From: Acinetobacter sp. UBA3106
GTDB lineage: Bacteria > Pseudomonadota > Gammaproteobacteria > Pseudomonadales > Moraxellaceae
Direction: 5' to 3'
DNA: 36,736 nt
NCBI GenBank assembly: GCA_002365595.1
Contig: DFAM01000019.1
Coordinates: forward strand, 22,658-59,393
Both the position numbers and the translations under genes were made by a program. Every line of letters begins with the position of its first letter. Positions within the stretch are counted from its first letter, which is position 1. This document shows positions 7,329-14,637 of the stretch, one piece after another. Below the pieces are notes generated by a model. The model was given only the letters and a program-made list of their open reading frames with translations, ran no database searches and was not told where the DNA came from.

Positions 7329-8168
7329 TTATGAATCTGTTAAATTCTCTTTATCAATGAATCCTTTTATAAATAAATTTGCAATCATAGATGGCGCTAA
7401 ATTATTTTTTGCAATTACTCTTCTAATAGGATGCTCAATACCAACTAATATTTTATGCCATTCTCTATACCACTCCACAGAATGATGCTGTTCGTAACTG
7501 TGTATATGATCCTTTAATATATGAGCTAAATCATCTCTTGCATTTACAGTTAAACTATCTAGAAAGTTGATCATATACCCCATATTCCTTTTAATAGTTT
7601 CTAATATCAAATAGGCATCATATGAAAATGTATCTTTGACATATTCATCACTATATACTAATGGAATACCTTCTAACTTTTCTTCAATTACAAAATATCC
7701 CCAAATTTCACAAATATCTAAATCAGGTTTAAAATTAATATTAGCTCTTCGATCAGAAGGAAATTTTTCCAAAAATGATTTTATTTCATTATTAATGACT
7801 TCTTTAATTTGAGCTAATCTCCCATCAAATGAAGGAAGTTTTGCATCAATATATTCTAAAGCTGTATATATTTCCGCTGACTCTAATGATTTTGCTTGCG
7901 ATGCTAATGCAACTTTACTTTCGCGTAACTCTTTTATTTGATTATTGAGGTCTTGATTTTGCAGTAAGACAGTAATAATTAACCAAATAAATCCTAAACT
8001 ACCAATCATTCCAGATAAAGCATCCCCTATCTCATTTATCTCTTTATTCCAAATTTCTTTCTGAAAGGATATAAAAACAAAGAAAACTACTAATACTAAT
8101 GTTCCATAACATGCCATTACTAATATTTTTTTATTTTCTTTGTGCCAATTAATAAATTTGTTACTCAT
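7329..8168 (-). CDS. Membrane-anchored accessory protein with coiled coil, 279 aa
   Basis: Predicted: TM helix 1 at about residues 15-35, TM helix 2 at 53-70 (GMIGSLGFIWLIITVLLQ), then a coiled coil at 71-98 (LNNQIKELRESKVALASQA) and a mainly helical cytosolic domain to the end, including EHPIRRVIAKNNLAPSMI. The order GD-x-SG, a hydrophobic FIWLI segment, then LQ-x3-L-x2-QI-x-EL is a recurrent N-terminal anchor in accessory membrane proteins, including putative phage abortive-infection proteins; membership here is inferred from memory. Very AT-rich. No SD; TATAGT lies 6 nt before the ATG. It starts 17 nt downstream of the vestigial acnD terminator. Confidence 0.75.
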   Translation of the reverse strand: MSNKFINWHKENKKILVMACYGTLVLVVFFVFISFQKEIWNKEINEIGDALSGMIGSLGFIWLIITVLLQNQDLNNQIKELRESKVALASQAKSLESAEIYTALEYIDAKLPSFDGRLAQIKEVINNEIKSFLEKFPSDRRANINFKPDLDICEIWGYFVIEEKLEGIPLVYSDEYVKDTFSYDAYLILETIKRNMGYMINFLDSLTVNARDDLAHILKDHIHSYEQHHSVEWYREWHKILVGIEHPIRRVIAKNNLAPSMIANLFIKGFIDKENLTDS

Positions 8169-8184
8169 AATATTACTATAAAAT

Positions 8185-8283
8185 AAAACCCCACTCTAAA
8201 GTAGGGTTTTTTTCAAACAATATCAATAACTTTAGCTTAAACCCTTAAACAATAGAACCTTCTAAAAAATCTTATGCTAAATG
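8185..8283 (-). pseudogene. Vestigial duplicate of the acnD 3' end with its terminator
   Basis: Read on minus, 8283-8245 encodes HLA*DFLEGSIV*, matching the acnD C-terminus RFAQDFLEGNVA* with the stop in the same column and one internal TAA. It continues through AGTTATTGATATTGTTTG, shared exactly with the region after the working acnD stop, into a hairpin CCCTACT-TTAG-AGTGGGG plus T-run (8185-8213) that matches the acnD terminator (loop TTCG). Stop-to-terminator spacing is almost equal in the two copies (about 31 and 33 nt). This is an old acnD tail left behind, not a gene of its own. Confidence 0.8.
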
Positions 8284-8314
8284 CCGCATTTTAAATATTA
8301 CAGCTAATAATTTT

Positions 8315-8830
8315 TTAAATTAAAGTAAAAAAGTATTCCGTATTCTCTATATGTTGGGTGGTTACGTCATATACACAATTTTCAATTTTTGCTTCATTAA
8401 CTGGCCCTAAATGTATACCCAGACACCATAAAGAACGTGAGGTATCTAATCCTGAATACCTAATATTTTCAAATTTTTTCACATCATTTACCATATTTCT
8501 TAGACAAGAAGTAGGACTAATATCCTGTTTAATTTCTAATGGTATAGATGAAGTTTTTTGTTTTTGATGAATCATAAAATCTAGCACTGCTGATCGTTTT
8601 ATTTTACTTTTTCTGCCATCTAATGGACAACGAATTTCTCTATCTACTTTTTTTACTTTTGAGTGATTTGTTAAAAACAAATAATATTCTACCTGAAGCC
8701 AAATTTCCCAACCTTTGACTTTAAATTCATAAAAATCATTTAATTTTCTAACAATATCCTCCTTTGCAAAAAACTCTTTACTCACTTCAAGAATAAATTC
8801 TCGATCTTTTTTCGTAATAGCATTATTCAT
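8315..8830 (-). CDS. Accessory protein, candidate PD-(D/E)XK nuclease, 171 aa
   Basis: Starts at ATG (MNNAITKKDRE) rather than an in-frame GTG inside the acnD terminator hairpin. The core matches the order expected of a PD-(D/E)XK nuclease: E48 in a helix (WLQVEYYLFL), D84 at the start of a strand (SAVLDFMIH), then E99-x-K101 (IPLEIKQD), followed by a helix (NMVNDVKKFENI) and a last strand (WCLGIHLG). No DNA-recognition domain or methylase partner is seen. The gene is AT-rich, lacks a clear SD, and fills the space between the real acnD tail and its decayed duplicate. A small restriction-like or phage-defence role is an inference. Confidence 0.75.
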   Translation of the reverse strand: MNNAITKKDREFILEVSKEFFAKEDIVRKLNDFYEFKVKGWEIWLQVEYYLFLTNHSKVKKVDREIRCPLDGRKSKIKRSAVLDFMIHQKQKTSSIPLEIKQDISPTSCLRNMVNDVKKFENIRYSGLDTSRSLWCLGIHLGPVNEAKIENCVYDVTTQHIENTEYFFTLI

Positions 8831-8847
8831 ATTTAACTCAAACCAAT

Positions 8848-8879
8848 TAAAAACCCCCACTCGAAAGTAGGGTATTTTT
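8848..8879 (-). terminator. Intrinsic terminator of acnD
   Basis: On minus: stem CCCTACT with AGTGGGG (one T-G pair), loop TTCG, then GTTTTT. It begins about 33 nt after the acnD stop. The T-run runs straight into the leader of the 171-aa gene, whose ATG is 18 nt farther on. Confidence 0.85.
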
Positions 8880-8911
8880 CAAACAATATCAATAACTTTC
8901 AGACTAAATTA

Positions 8912-11530
8912 TCAAGCCACATTCCCTTCCAAGAAATCCTGTGCAAAGCGTTGTAATACACCACCCGCTTCATACACATGTACTTCTTCTTCGGTATCCA
9001 AACGGCAGGTTACAGGAACTTCAATAATCTGATTCTTACCATCATCAGTCGAACGCTCAATCACTAAAGTTAAAGTCGAACGTGGCGCAATATTACCAAT
9101 CACGCTATACAGCTCTGTACCATCCAACTTCAAGGTTTTACGGTCTGTGCCCGGTTTAAACTCAAGCGGCAATACGCCCATACCAACCAAATTGGTACGG
9201 TGAATACGCTCGAAACCTTCTGCCACAATTGCTTCAACACCAGCTAAACGCACACCTTTCGCAGCCCAGTCACGGCTAGAACCCTGACCATAGTCTTTAC
9301 CTGCAATGATGATTAATGGCTGTTTGCGGTTCATGTAGGTTTCAATTGCTTCCCACATACGCATCACTTCACCTTCCGGCTCCACACGCGCTTTAGAACC
9401 TTGTTTAATCGTTCCGTCAGAACGCACCACCATTTCGTTATACAACTTCGGATTCGCCAAAGTCGCACGCTGTGCAGTTAAGTGGTCACCGCGATGGGTT
9501 GCGTAAGAGTTGAAGTCTTCCTCGGGTACGCCCATTTTCGCCAAATATTCACCAGATGCACTATCCAGCACAATCGCATTCGATGGCGATAAATGGTCGG
9601 TGGTGATGTTGTCACCTAAAATCGCAAGCGGGCGCATATTGCTTAAAGTACGCGGCGCAGCCAATGCCCCTTCCCAATATGGCGGACGGCGGATATACGT
9701 ACTTTGCGGACGCCAGTCATACAATGGGCTTACCGATTTTTCTCGCTCGCCCAAATCAAACATTGGAATGTAGACTTTCTTGAACTGTTCCGGCTTCACC
9801 GACACTTTTACCAGTGCATCGATTTCTTCATCCGATGGCCAGATGTCTTTTAAGTAAATCGGGTTGCCCTCTTTATCGTTGCCCAGTGAATCTTTTTCGA
9901 TATCAAAACGGATGGTACCGGCAATTGCATAAGCCACGACTAACGGTGGAGATGCCAGGAACGCCTGTTTTGCATAAGGATGGATACGGCCATCAAAGTT
10001 ACGGTTACCTGAAAGTACCGCAGTAGCGTACAGGTCACGGTCAATAATTTCTTGCTGAATTTTTGGATCTAGCGCACCCGACATACCGTTACAAGTCGTA
10101 CATGCATAAGCCACAATACCAAAACCGAGTTTTTCCAGATCGTGCAATACGCCTGCTTCTTCCAAATACAAGGCAGCCGCTTTAGAACCCGGTGCAAAAG
10201 ATGATTTCACCCAAGGCTTACGCACCAAGCCCAATTCATTGGCTTTACGTGCCAACAAACCTGCCGCCACGGTATTACGCGGGTTGGAAGTGTTGGTACA
10301 AGAGGTAATGGCCGCGATAATCACTGCGCCATCTGGCATTAAGCCTTCTGCTTCTTGCGCGCGAGCTGCTTCTAAATTACCTGCAATGCCTTTTTCTTTT
10401 AAATCGCTTGTTGATACGCGTGCATGCGGATTCGATGGCCCGGCAATATTACGAGTTACAGTCGACAGGTCAAAACGCAGTACGCGTGGATATTCCGCCT
10501 GTGTCATGTCTGATGCCCAAAGACCAATTTCTTTGGCATAAGTTTCGACCAGTTTGACTTGCTCAGGCTCACGGCCGGTTAAGGTTAGATAATCAATGGT
10601 GTTCTGGTCGATATAGAACATCGCCGCGGTTGCGCCATATTCCGGGGTCATATTAGAAATCGTGGCACGATCACCGACTGACATGCTGTCAGCACCTTCA
10701 CCAAAGAATTCCAGATAAGCCCCTACCACACGCTCTTTACGCAGGAATTCAGTCAATGCCAAGACGATATCGGTTGCGGTAATGCCTGGCTTGCGCTGAC
10801 CAACTAATTCCACACCGATAATATCTGGCAGACGCATCCACGATGCACGGCCCAGCATGACGTTTTCAGCTTCCAAACCACCTACACCAATGGAGATCAC
10901 GCCTAATGCATCGGTATGTGGGGTATGCGAGTCTGTTCCTACGCAAGTGTCGGGATATGCCAGACCATCACGGTTTTGAATTACCGGAGACATTTTCTCC
11001 AGGTTGATCTGGTGCATGATGCCGTTGCCCGCAGGAATCACATCGACATTTTCAAACGCAGTTTTGGTCCATTCAATAAAGTGGAAACGGTCTTCATTAC
11101 GACGGTCTTCCACGGCACGGTTTTTCTCAAATGCATCTGGATCAAAACCGCCGTATTCCACCGCCAATGAATGGTCGACAATCAGCTGAGTTGGAACAAC
11201 CGGATTGACTTTAGACGGGTCACCACCCTGGTCGGCAATGGCATCACGCAAACCGGCAAGATCCACCAGTGCCGTTTGTCCCAAAATGTCATGACACACC
11301 ACACGTGCCGGATACCAAGGAAAATCATGCTCTTGCTTACGCTCAATCAGCTGCTTTAAAGACTGTTCCAAAATGGCAGGATCGCAACGGCGTACCAGCT
11401 GCTCGGCAAGCACTTTTGAAGTATAGGGAAGTTTTGCATATGCGCCTGGCTGAATATCTTCTACAGCTTGACGTACGTCATAATATTCGAGCTGGGTACC
11501 CTGCAGCGGTTTATGGTAGTTGTTGTTCAT
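8912..11530 (-). CDS. acnD: Fe/S-dependent 2-methylisocitrate dehydratase
   Basis: An aconitase-family enzyme that dehydrates 2-methylcitrate to 2-methylaconitate in the methylcitrate cycle for propionate breakdown. At 872 residues with KPLQGTQLEYYDVRQAVEDI, RRNEDRFHFIEWTKTAF and IADQGGDPSKVNPVVPTQL it matches AcnD rather than AcnA. The cluster ligands are C411 (TSCTNTSNP), C477 and C480 (CTTCNGMSG). The swivel domain at the C-terminus (about 670-872) is complete, with GKDYGQGSSRDWAAKG. AcnD normally needs PrpF and sits with prpB and prpC; none of these is adjacent here. Downstream lie accessory genes and a second decayed acnD tail. The SD is AGGCAGG before the ATG. Confidence 0.88.
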   Translation of the reverse strand: MNNNYHKPLQGTQLEYYDVRQAVEDIQPGAYAKLPYTSKVLAEQLVRRCDPAILEQSLKQLIERKQEHDFPWYPARVVCHDILGQTALVDLAGLRDAIADQGGDPSKVNPVVPTQLIVDHSLAVEYGGFDPDAFEKNRAVEDRRNEDRFHFIEWTKTAFENVDVIPAGNGIMHQINLEKMSPVIQNRDGLAYPDTCVGTDSHTPHTDALGVISIGVGGLEAENVMLGRASWMRLPDIIGVELVGQRKPGITATDIVLALTEFLRKERVVGAYLEFFGEGADSMSVGDRATISNMTPEYGATAAMFYIDQNTIDYLTLTGREPEQVKLVETYAKEIGLWASDMTQAEYPRVLRFDLSTVTRNIAGPSNPHARVSTSDLKEKGIAGNLEAARAQEAEGLMPDGAVIIAAITSCTNTSNPRNTVAAGLLARKANELGLVRKPWVKSSFAPGSKAAALYLEEAGVLHDLEKLGFGIVAYACTTCNGMSGALDPKIQQEIIDRDLYATAVLSGNRNFDGRIHPYAKQAFLASPPLVVAYAIAGTIRFDIEKDSLGNDKEGNPIYLKDIWPSDEEIDALVKVSVKPEQFKKVYIPMFDLGEREKSVSPLYDWRPQSTYIRRPPYWEGALAAPRTLSNMRPLAILGDNITTDHLSPSNAIVLDSASGEYLAKMGVPEEDFNSYATHRGDHLTAQRATLANPKLYNEMVVRSDGTIKQGSKARVEPEGEVMRMWEAIETYMNRKQPLIIIAGKDYGQGSSRDWAAKGVRLAGVEAIVAEGFERIHRTNLVGMGVLPLEFKPGTDRKTLKLDGTELYSVIGNIAPRSTLTLVIERSTDDGKNQIIEVPVTCRLDTEEEVHVYEAGGVLQRFAQDFLEGNVA

Positions 11531-12059
11531 AGCTTACCTGCCTCTTGAATCATTTTTCTTTACTACGTAATTGTTGTTAACGAGTCACAATCATTTCAAC
11601 GGCATAGTACACTGCCGAAAACCCATTTCCCAAATCTTTTATATTTCATAGACTTATATATAAAAATAGGTGTTTTAGTAATATATTGTTACATAATCTT
11701 TGGGATATTTGCTCTAATCGCGCTTTTTTTAGAAAAATAGCAGGAAATATGCCTCATTCTTTAGTATTAGATGCGCATAAGCGAATAAAAAACAACCTCC
11801 TACTGTTCTAATTATGTTGAGGTTATGGGCGCTTGCCATCAATTAATAAATTACGTTTTTCCAAACACTCATCCAGCAAAGTTTAAGCATTATAAATTAC
11901 ATAAACCTTCACTATAACTTATTATATTTACTAAATATTTTATAATTTTCTTATGTTTTAGTGAGTGAGACTCTCATATAATCAAGCCATTTTTCAGAAT
12001 TTAGATATTGTCCGATAAAAAAATCTCATCACAAAAATAATGAAAGAAGGTGAAATAAA
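11531..12059. other. Gene-free AT-rich stretch upstream of acnD
   Basis: About 530 nt with no supported gene. It should hold the acnD promoter (minus) and that of the small ORF at 12060 (plus; TATAAT at 11977-11982, with no good -35). AACCTC and GAGGTT near 11787-11825 could pair over a long loop. No operator was recognised. Confidence 0.5.
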
Positions 12060-12221
12060 ATGTTGCAGATCACCCTTATTGGAATCATCACTACGGGTTT
12101 GGCAGTCTTGAGATCCAGTTGCTATGGAACTCAACATTCAGCCAACTCATCGCAACCATCCAACCCAGCGCCGCCATCCAATCCGTCACATCCTGCTCAC
12201 CCATCACTTCCATTGTGGTGA
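12060..12221 (+). CDS. Small Pro/Ser/His-rich exported-looking peptide, 53 aa
   Basis: The 53-codon frame begins MLQITLIGIITTGLAVL, a hydrophobic stretch that could act as a signal or membrane segment. One Cys follows (RSSCYG), then a low-complexity tail of repeated S-N-P, P-S-H-P and A-H-P units. AAGAAGGTG lies about 8 nt before the ATG, a good SD, and a terminator follows at 12289. The Cys is not in a standard lipobox because Arg is at -3. It is too short for confident recognition. The SD, the terminator and the organised tail argue that it is real; it may also be a decayed or chance frame. Confidence 0.45.
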   Translation: MLQITLIGIITTGLAVLRSSCYGTQHSANSSQPSNPAPPSNPSHPAHPSLPLW

Positions 12222-12288
12222 CAAGTTTGATTGTAGTACTCCACCACCGGCTCATCACTAAAATTAAGCCCTTCTCTTTTAATACTGC

Positions 12289-12315
12289 AAGCCTATAGCA
12301 ATATGGGCTTTTTGT
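12289..12315 (+). terminator. Intrinsic terminator after the 53-aa ORF
   Basis: AAGCCTATA pairs with TATGGGCTT (one T-G) around a GCAA tetraloop, followed by TTTTT. This nine-base-pair stem isolates the downstream YgfZ-like gene. Confidence 0.8.
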
Positions 12316-12385
12316 TTGCCTATCTGCCCGGCATGCTGCAAAATATCTGTATTAATGATTTGTGAAATATAACCAGAGGCTAGTC

Positions 12386-13111
12386 ATGTCAACGTCTACT
12401 GCTTTTACATTATTCACTTTAAATGGTGTGGATGCGCAAAAATTTCTTCAGGGCCAAGTGACTTTAAATGCGGAAGCATTAGCCGAAAACCTGACTCGCT
12501 ATACCGCGATCTGTAGCTTAAAAGGACGTATTCTGTTTGGTTTATGGCTGAAAAAAATCAATCCGGAAAGTTTTGAAATTGTGGTCACTAACGACCAAGC
12601 CGAAGAATTTGCCAAGCACATTAAAAAGTTCGGCGCTTTTTCAAAAATGAAACTGGAACAAGTCGGTCCAGTGTTCCCTACGCTAAATGGCGATAGCACT
12701 GACTTTGCTGCCACTGAAACAGATATCGCAGCGTGGCAACTTCAAGCGATTGAAGTCGGTCAGGCCTGGATTGAAACGACAACTTCACAAGAATTCCAGC
12801 CGCAGGAACTGCGTTTGCATCAGCGTGAAGGCGTGCATTATGACAAGGGCTGCTATTTAGGTCAGGAAATTATTGCGCGTCTTTGGTTCAAGGCCAAACC
12901 GAAACACTGGTTGCATCTGGTGCAAGGTACAGGTGATGCTCCGGCTGCTGCAAGCAAACTGAACAATGATGTTGAAGTGGTCAATAGCATTGCTGTTAAT
13001 GGCGGTTATAAAGCTCTTGTAGTTGCAAAACCTGCTGCGCTTGAAGAGCTGGGATTACAAGTTCTAGATTTACCTGAAGCCTTAAATGGTGATGTGGCGC
13101 GTCCACAATAA
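12386..13111 (+). CDS. ygfZ: YgfZ/GcvT-type folate-binding Fe-S cluster maturation protein
   Basis: YgfZ family proteins use a tetrahydrofolate-type fold to help build or repair certain Fe-S enzymes such as the radical-SAM enzyme MiaB. The diagnostic motif is intact at K154-G-C156-Y-L-G-Q-E161, containing the essential Cys. The N-terminus (FTLNGVDAQKFLQGQVT) and the GRILF segment are typical GcvT-fold features. The product has 241 residues from the chosen ATG, which has AGAGG 6 nt upstream; an in-frame ATG 8 codons earlier lacks one. It is shorter than E. coli YgfZ (326), as in some relatives. A transcript of its own is bounded by terminators on both sides. Confidence 0.85.
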   Translation: MSTSTAFTLFTLNGVDAQKFLQGQVTLNAEALAENLTRYTAICSLKGRILFGLWLKKINPESFEIVVTNDQAEEFAKHIKKFGAFSKMKLEQVGPVFPTLNGDSTDFAATETDIAAWQLQAIEVGQAWIETTTSQEFQPQELRLHQREGVHYDKGCYLGQEIIARLWFKAKPKHWLHLVQGTGDAPAAASKLNNDVEVVNSIAVNGGYKALVVAKPAALEELGLQVLDLPEALNGDVARPQ

Positions 13112-13134
13112 TATTGCAGTTGAGCAATCCCATT

Positions 13135-13165
13135 AAAAAAAGCCTCCCGAAGCGGAGGCTTTTTT
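13135..13165. terminator. Bidirectional intrinsic terminator
   Basis: Stem AAAAGCCTCC/GGAGGCTTTT with loop CGAAG and T-runs on both strands. Shared by the convergent ygfZ-like gene and the 83-aa gene. Confidence 0.92.
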
Positions 13166-13167
13166 AA

Positions 13168-13419
13168 TCACAAATTAAAATCGTGAAAAAGTTTGTTCAT
13201 GTCTTTAATGACATACTCTTTAAAATGGAATGCACGTGCATGTTTTGCATCAATACGCGCAGTCTTTCCCTCATGTTCAAAAATATAAACACGGTCTTCT
13301 TTGCTCACCAAAAAGTTTTTGCCTAATCTCATCAACAATGCATCAAATTTATCTTCATCTGGAATACTTTCATCCCGATTAATCTGATCATATGCCCGTT
13401 TAATACCTTTGATGAACAT
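13168..13419 (-). CDS. Small hypothetical protein, 83 aa
   Basis: A soluble, charged protein. Its N-terminal half is helical and acidic (INRDESIPDEDKFDALLMRL); the C-terminal half looks beta-alpha (FLVSKEDRVYIFEHEGKTAR, then FKEYVIKDMNKLF). No Cys and no signal. It stands alone and converges on the ygfZ-like gene at a shared terminator. I do not recognise the family. Confidence 0.7.
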   Translation of the reverse strand: MFIKGIKRAYDQINRDESIPDEDKFDALLMRLGKNFLVSKEDRVYIFEHEGKTARIDAKHARAFHFKEYVIKDMNKLFHDFNL

Positions 13420-13772
13420 TCATCTACTCACACATTGATTCAACCGTGATTTAAACAAAGATTGGCATAAAAACAAAGTGCCGTTTCGCTACGCCACATT
13501 TTTATCCGATCTTGTGTCTGCCTGTTTTTTAAACTTTAAAGCGCTCAACAATACATCTACAAAGCCCTTCAATTGCTTAAGGCTGATTTAAGATAGTCAG
13601 CCCAAAATTTATCCAGTAGGGATTATGTAAATATCTATGAAATCTTATTGCAATGTACACATCATGTATTTACATTCAGATAAATAAATTTATGATGTTG
13701 TATGAAGTGTTCCACATCCATTTTTAAACACATAAATGGAATTATGTGTATGTTTATAAAAAGGTTTTAAAT
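13420..13772. other. Intergenic region before the Sel1-repeat gene
   Basis: About 350 AT-rich nt. It contains ATGTATTTACAT (13664-13675), an inverted repeat of 5+5 nt, nested inside ACATCAT...ATGATGT (about 13657-13698). Either could be an operator for the Sel1-repeat gene, but no regulator family can be named. No small gene is supported. Confidence 0.35.
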
Positions 13773-14579
13773 ATGAAAAAAATTATACTTGCCAGCCTTA
13801 TTGCTTTGTCTTCAAATTTCGCAATGGCAGAAATGGCAACCACTTCAGTTGATCCTGCATTTGCCAAAGTAGAAGCACTGGTTAAAGCAAACAATATGAA
13901 AGGTGCTTATGAAGAACTGGATAAATTAACCAAAACAGGGAATGCACAGGCACTTTATAATTTGGCTTATCTGACCCAAACCGGTCAAGGTACAACCAAA
14001 GACGAGAAAAAAGCCATTAAGCTGTATGAAGAGTCGGCTAATAAAGGTTATCCCGTAGCCAACTATGTCTTAGGTAAAAACTATATGACCGGTACTTTAG
14101 GTCTTCCTCAAGACACTAAAAAAGCCAAACAGTATTTAGAAAAAGCTTCTAAGCAAAATTTTGATGATGCCAGTGTAGATTTGGCGGTATTATTGTTTGC
14201 TGAAGGCACACCTGCCTCTGATAAATTGGCTTTGCAAAAATTAAATCCGCTGATCAATAAAGGCAACTATCAGGCCATGCATGCCAAGGCCTTATATGAC
14301 ATCAGCCAAGGTTTTAAAACCAAAAATGAAGAGCCGATTAAACAGGGCTTAAAGACTATTCAGGATCTGGCACAAAAAGGCTATATTCCCGCTTTAATGG
14401 CTGTGGGCAACATGTTTGCAAACGGTAAAATTGTTCCGCAAAACTTGCCTGAAGCGAAAAAGATTTTTGAAGCCTTAGCAAAAGAAAATATCCCGCAAGC
14501 TAAAGAATCTTTAGCTGTAGTGAATAAAATGATGACTGAACAAGCTAAAAATCCTTCAAAGGCTGAAAAGAAAAGCTAA
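13773..14579 (+). CDS. Secreted Sel1-like repeat protein, 268 aa
   Basis: Signal peptide MKKIILASLIALSSNFAMA, with cleavage expected before EMATT. The mature part is made of Sel1-type helical repeats of about 36 residues: AQALYNLAYLTQTGQGTTKD, then ANYVLGKNYMTGTLGLPQD, a less regular middle, and ALMAVGNMFANGKIVPQNL. Such repeats act as protein-binding scaffolds, here in the periplasm. The start is set by AAGG 8 nt upstream and by the signal peptide; an in-frame ATG nine codons earlier would spoil both. It is monocistronic, with a terminator 15 nt after the stop. The partner is unknown. Confidence 0.85.
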   Translation: MKKIILASLIALSSNFAMAEMATTSVDPAFAKVEALVKANNMKGAYEELDKLTKTGNAQALYNLAYLTQTGQGTTKDEKKAIKLYEESANKGYPVANYVLGKNYMTGTLGLPQDTKKAKQYLEKASKQNFDDASVDLAVLLFAEGTPASDKLALQKLNPLINKGNYQAMHAKALYDISQGFKTKNEEPIKQGLKTIQDLAQKGYIPALMAVGNMFANGKIVPQNLPEAKKIFEALAKENIPQAKESLAVVNKMMTEQAKNPSKAEKKS

Positions 14580-14593
14580 ATTATTTTCCAAAC

Positions 14594-14620
14594 AAAAAGC
14601 CCCTAACCATGGGGCTTTTT
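14594..14620. terminator. Bidirectional intrinsic terminator
   Basis: AAAAAGCCCC/GGGGCTTTTT around TAACCAT. It ends both the Sel1-repeat gene (plus) and the AEC exporter gene (minus). Confidence 0.92.
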
Positions 14621-14637
14621 ATTAGCTGAAAAATCTA

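Noticed and set aside
6312..8830. A complete restriction-modification or multi-gene defence operon
   Set aside because: No methylase, helicase, reverse transcriptase, TIR or toxin-antitoxin pair could be seen; the three genes have separate terminators and starts, so they are treated as independent cassettes.
8831..8860. Longer 181-aa version of the 171-aa gene starting at GTG 8860
   Set aside because: The GTG lies inside the stem of the acnD terminator and has no SD; the ATG at 8830 is the first sensible start.
10239..10541. 100-codon plus-strand frame inside acnD
   Set aside because: Antisense to a conserved enzyme region containing the cluster Cys; no SD and no recognisable domain.
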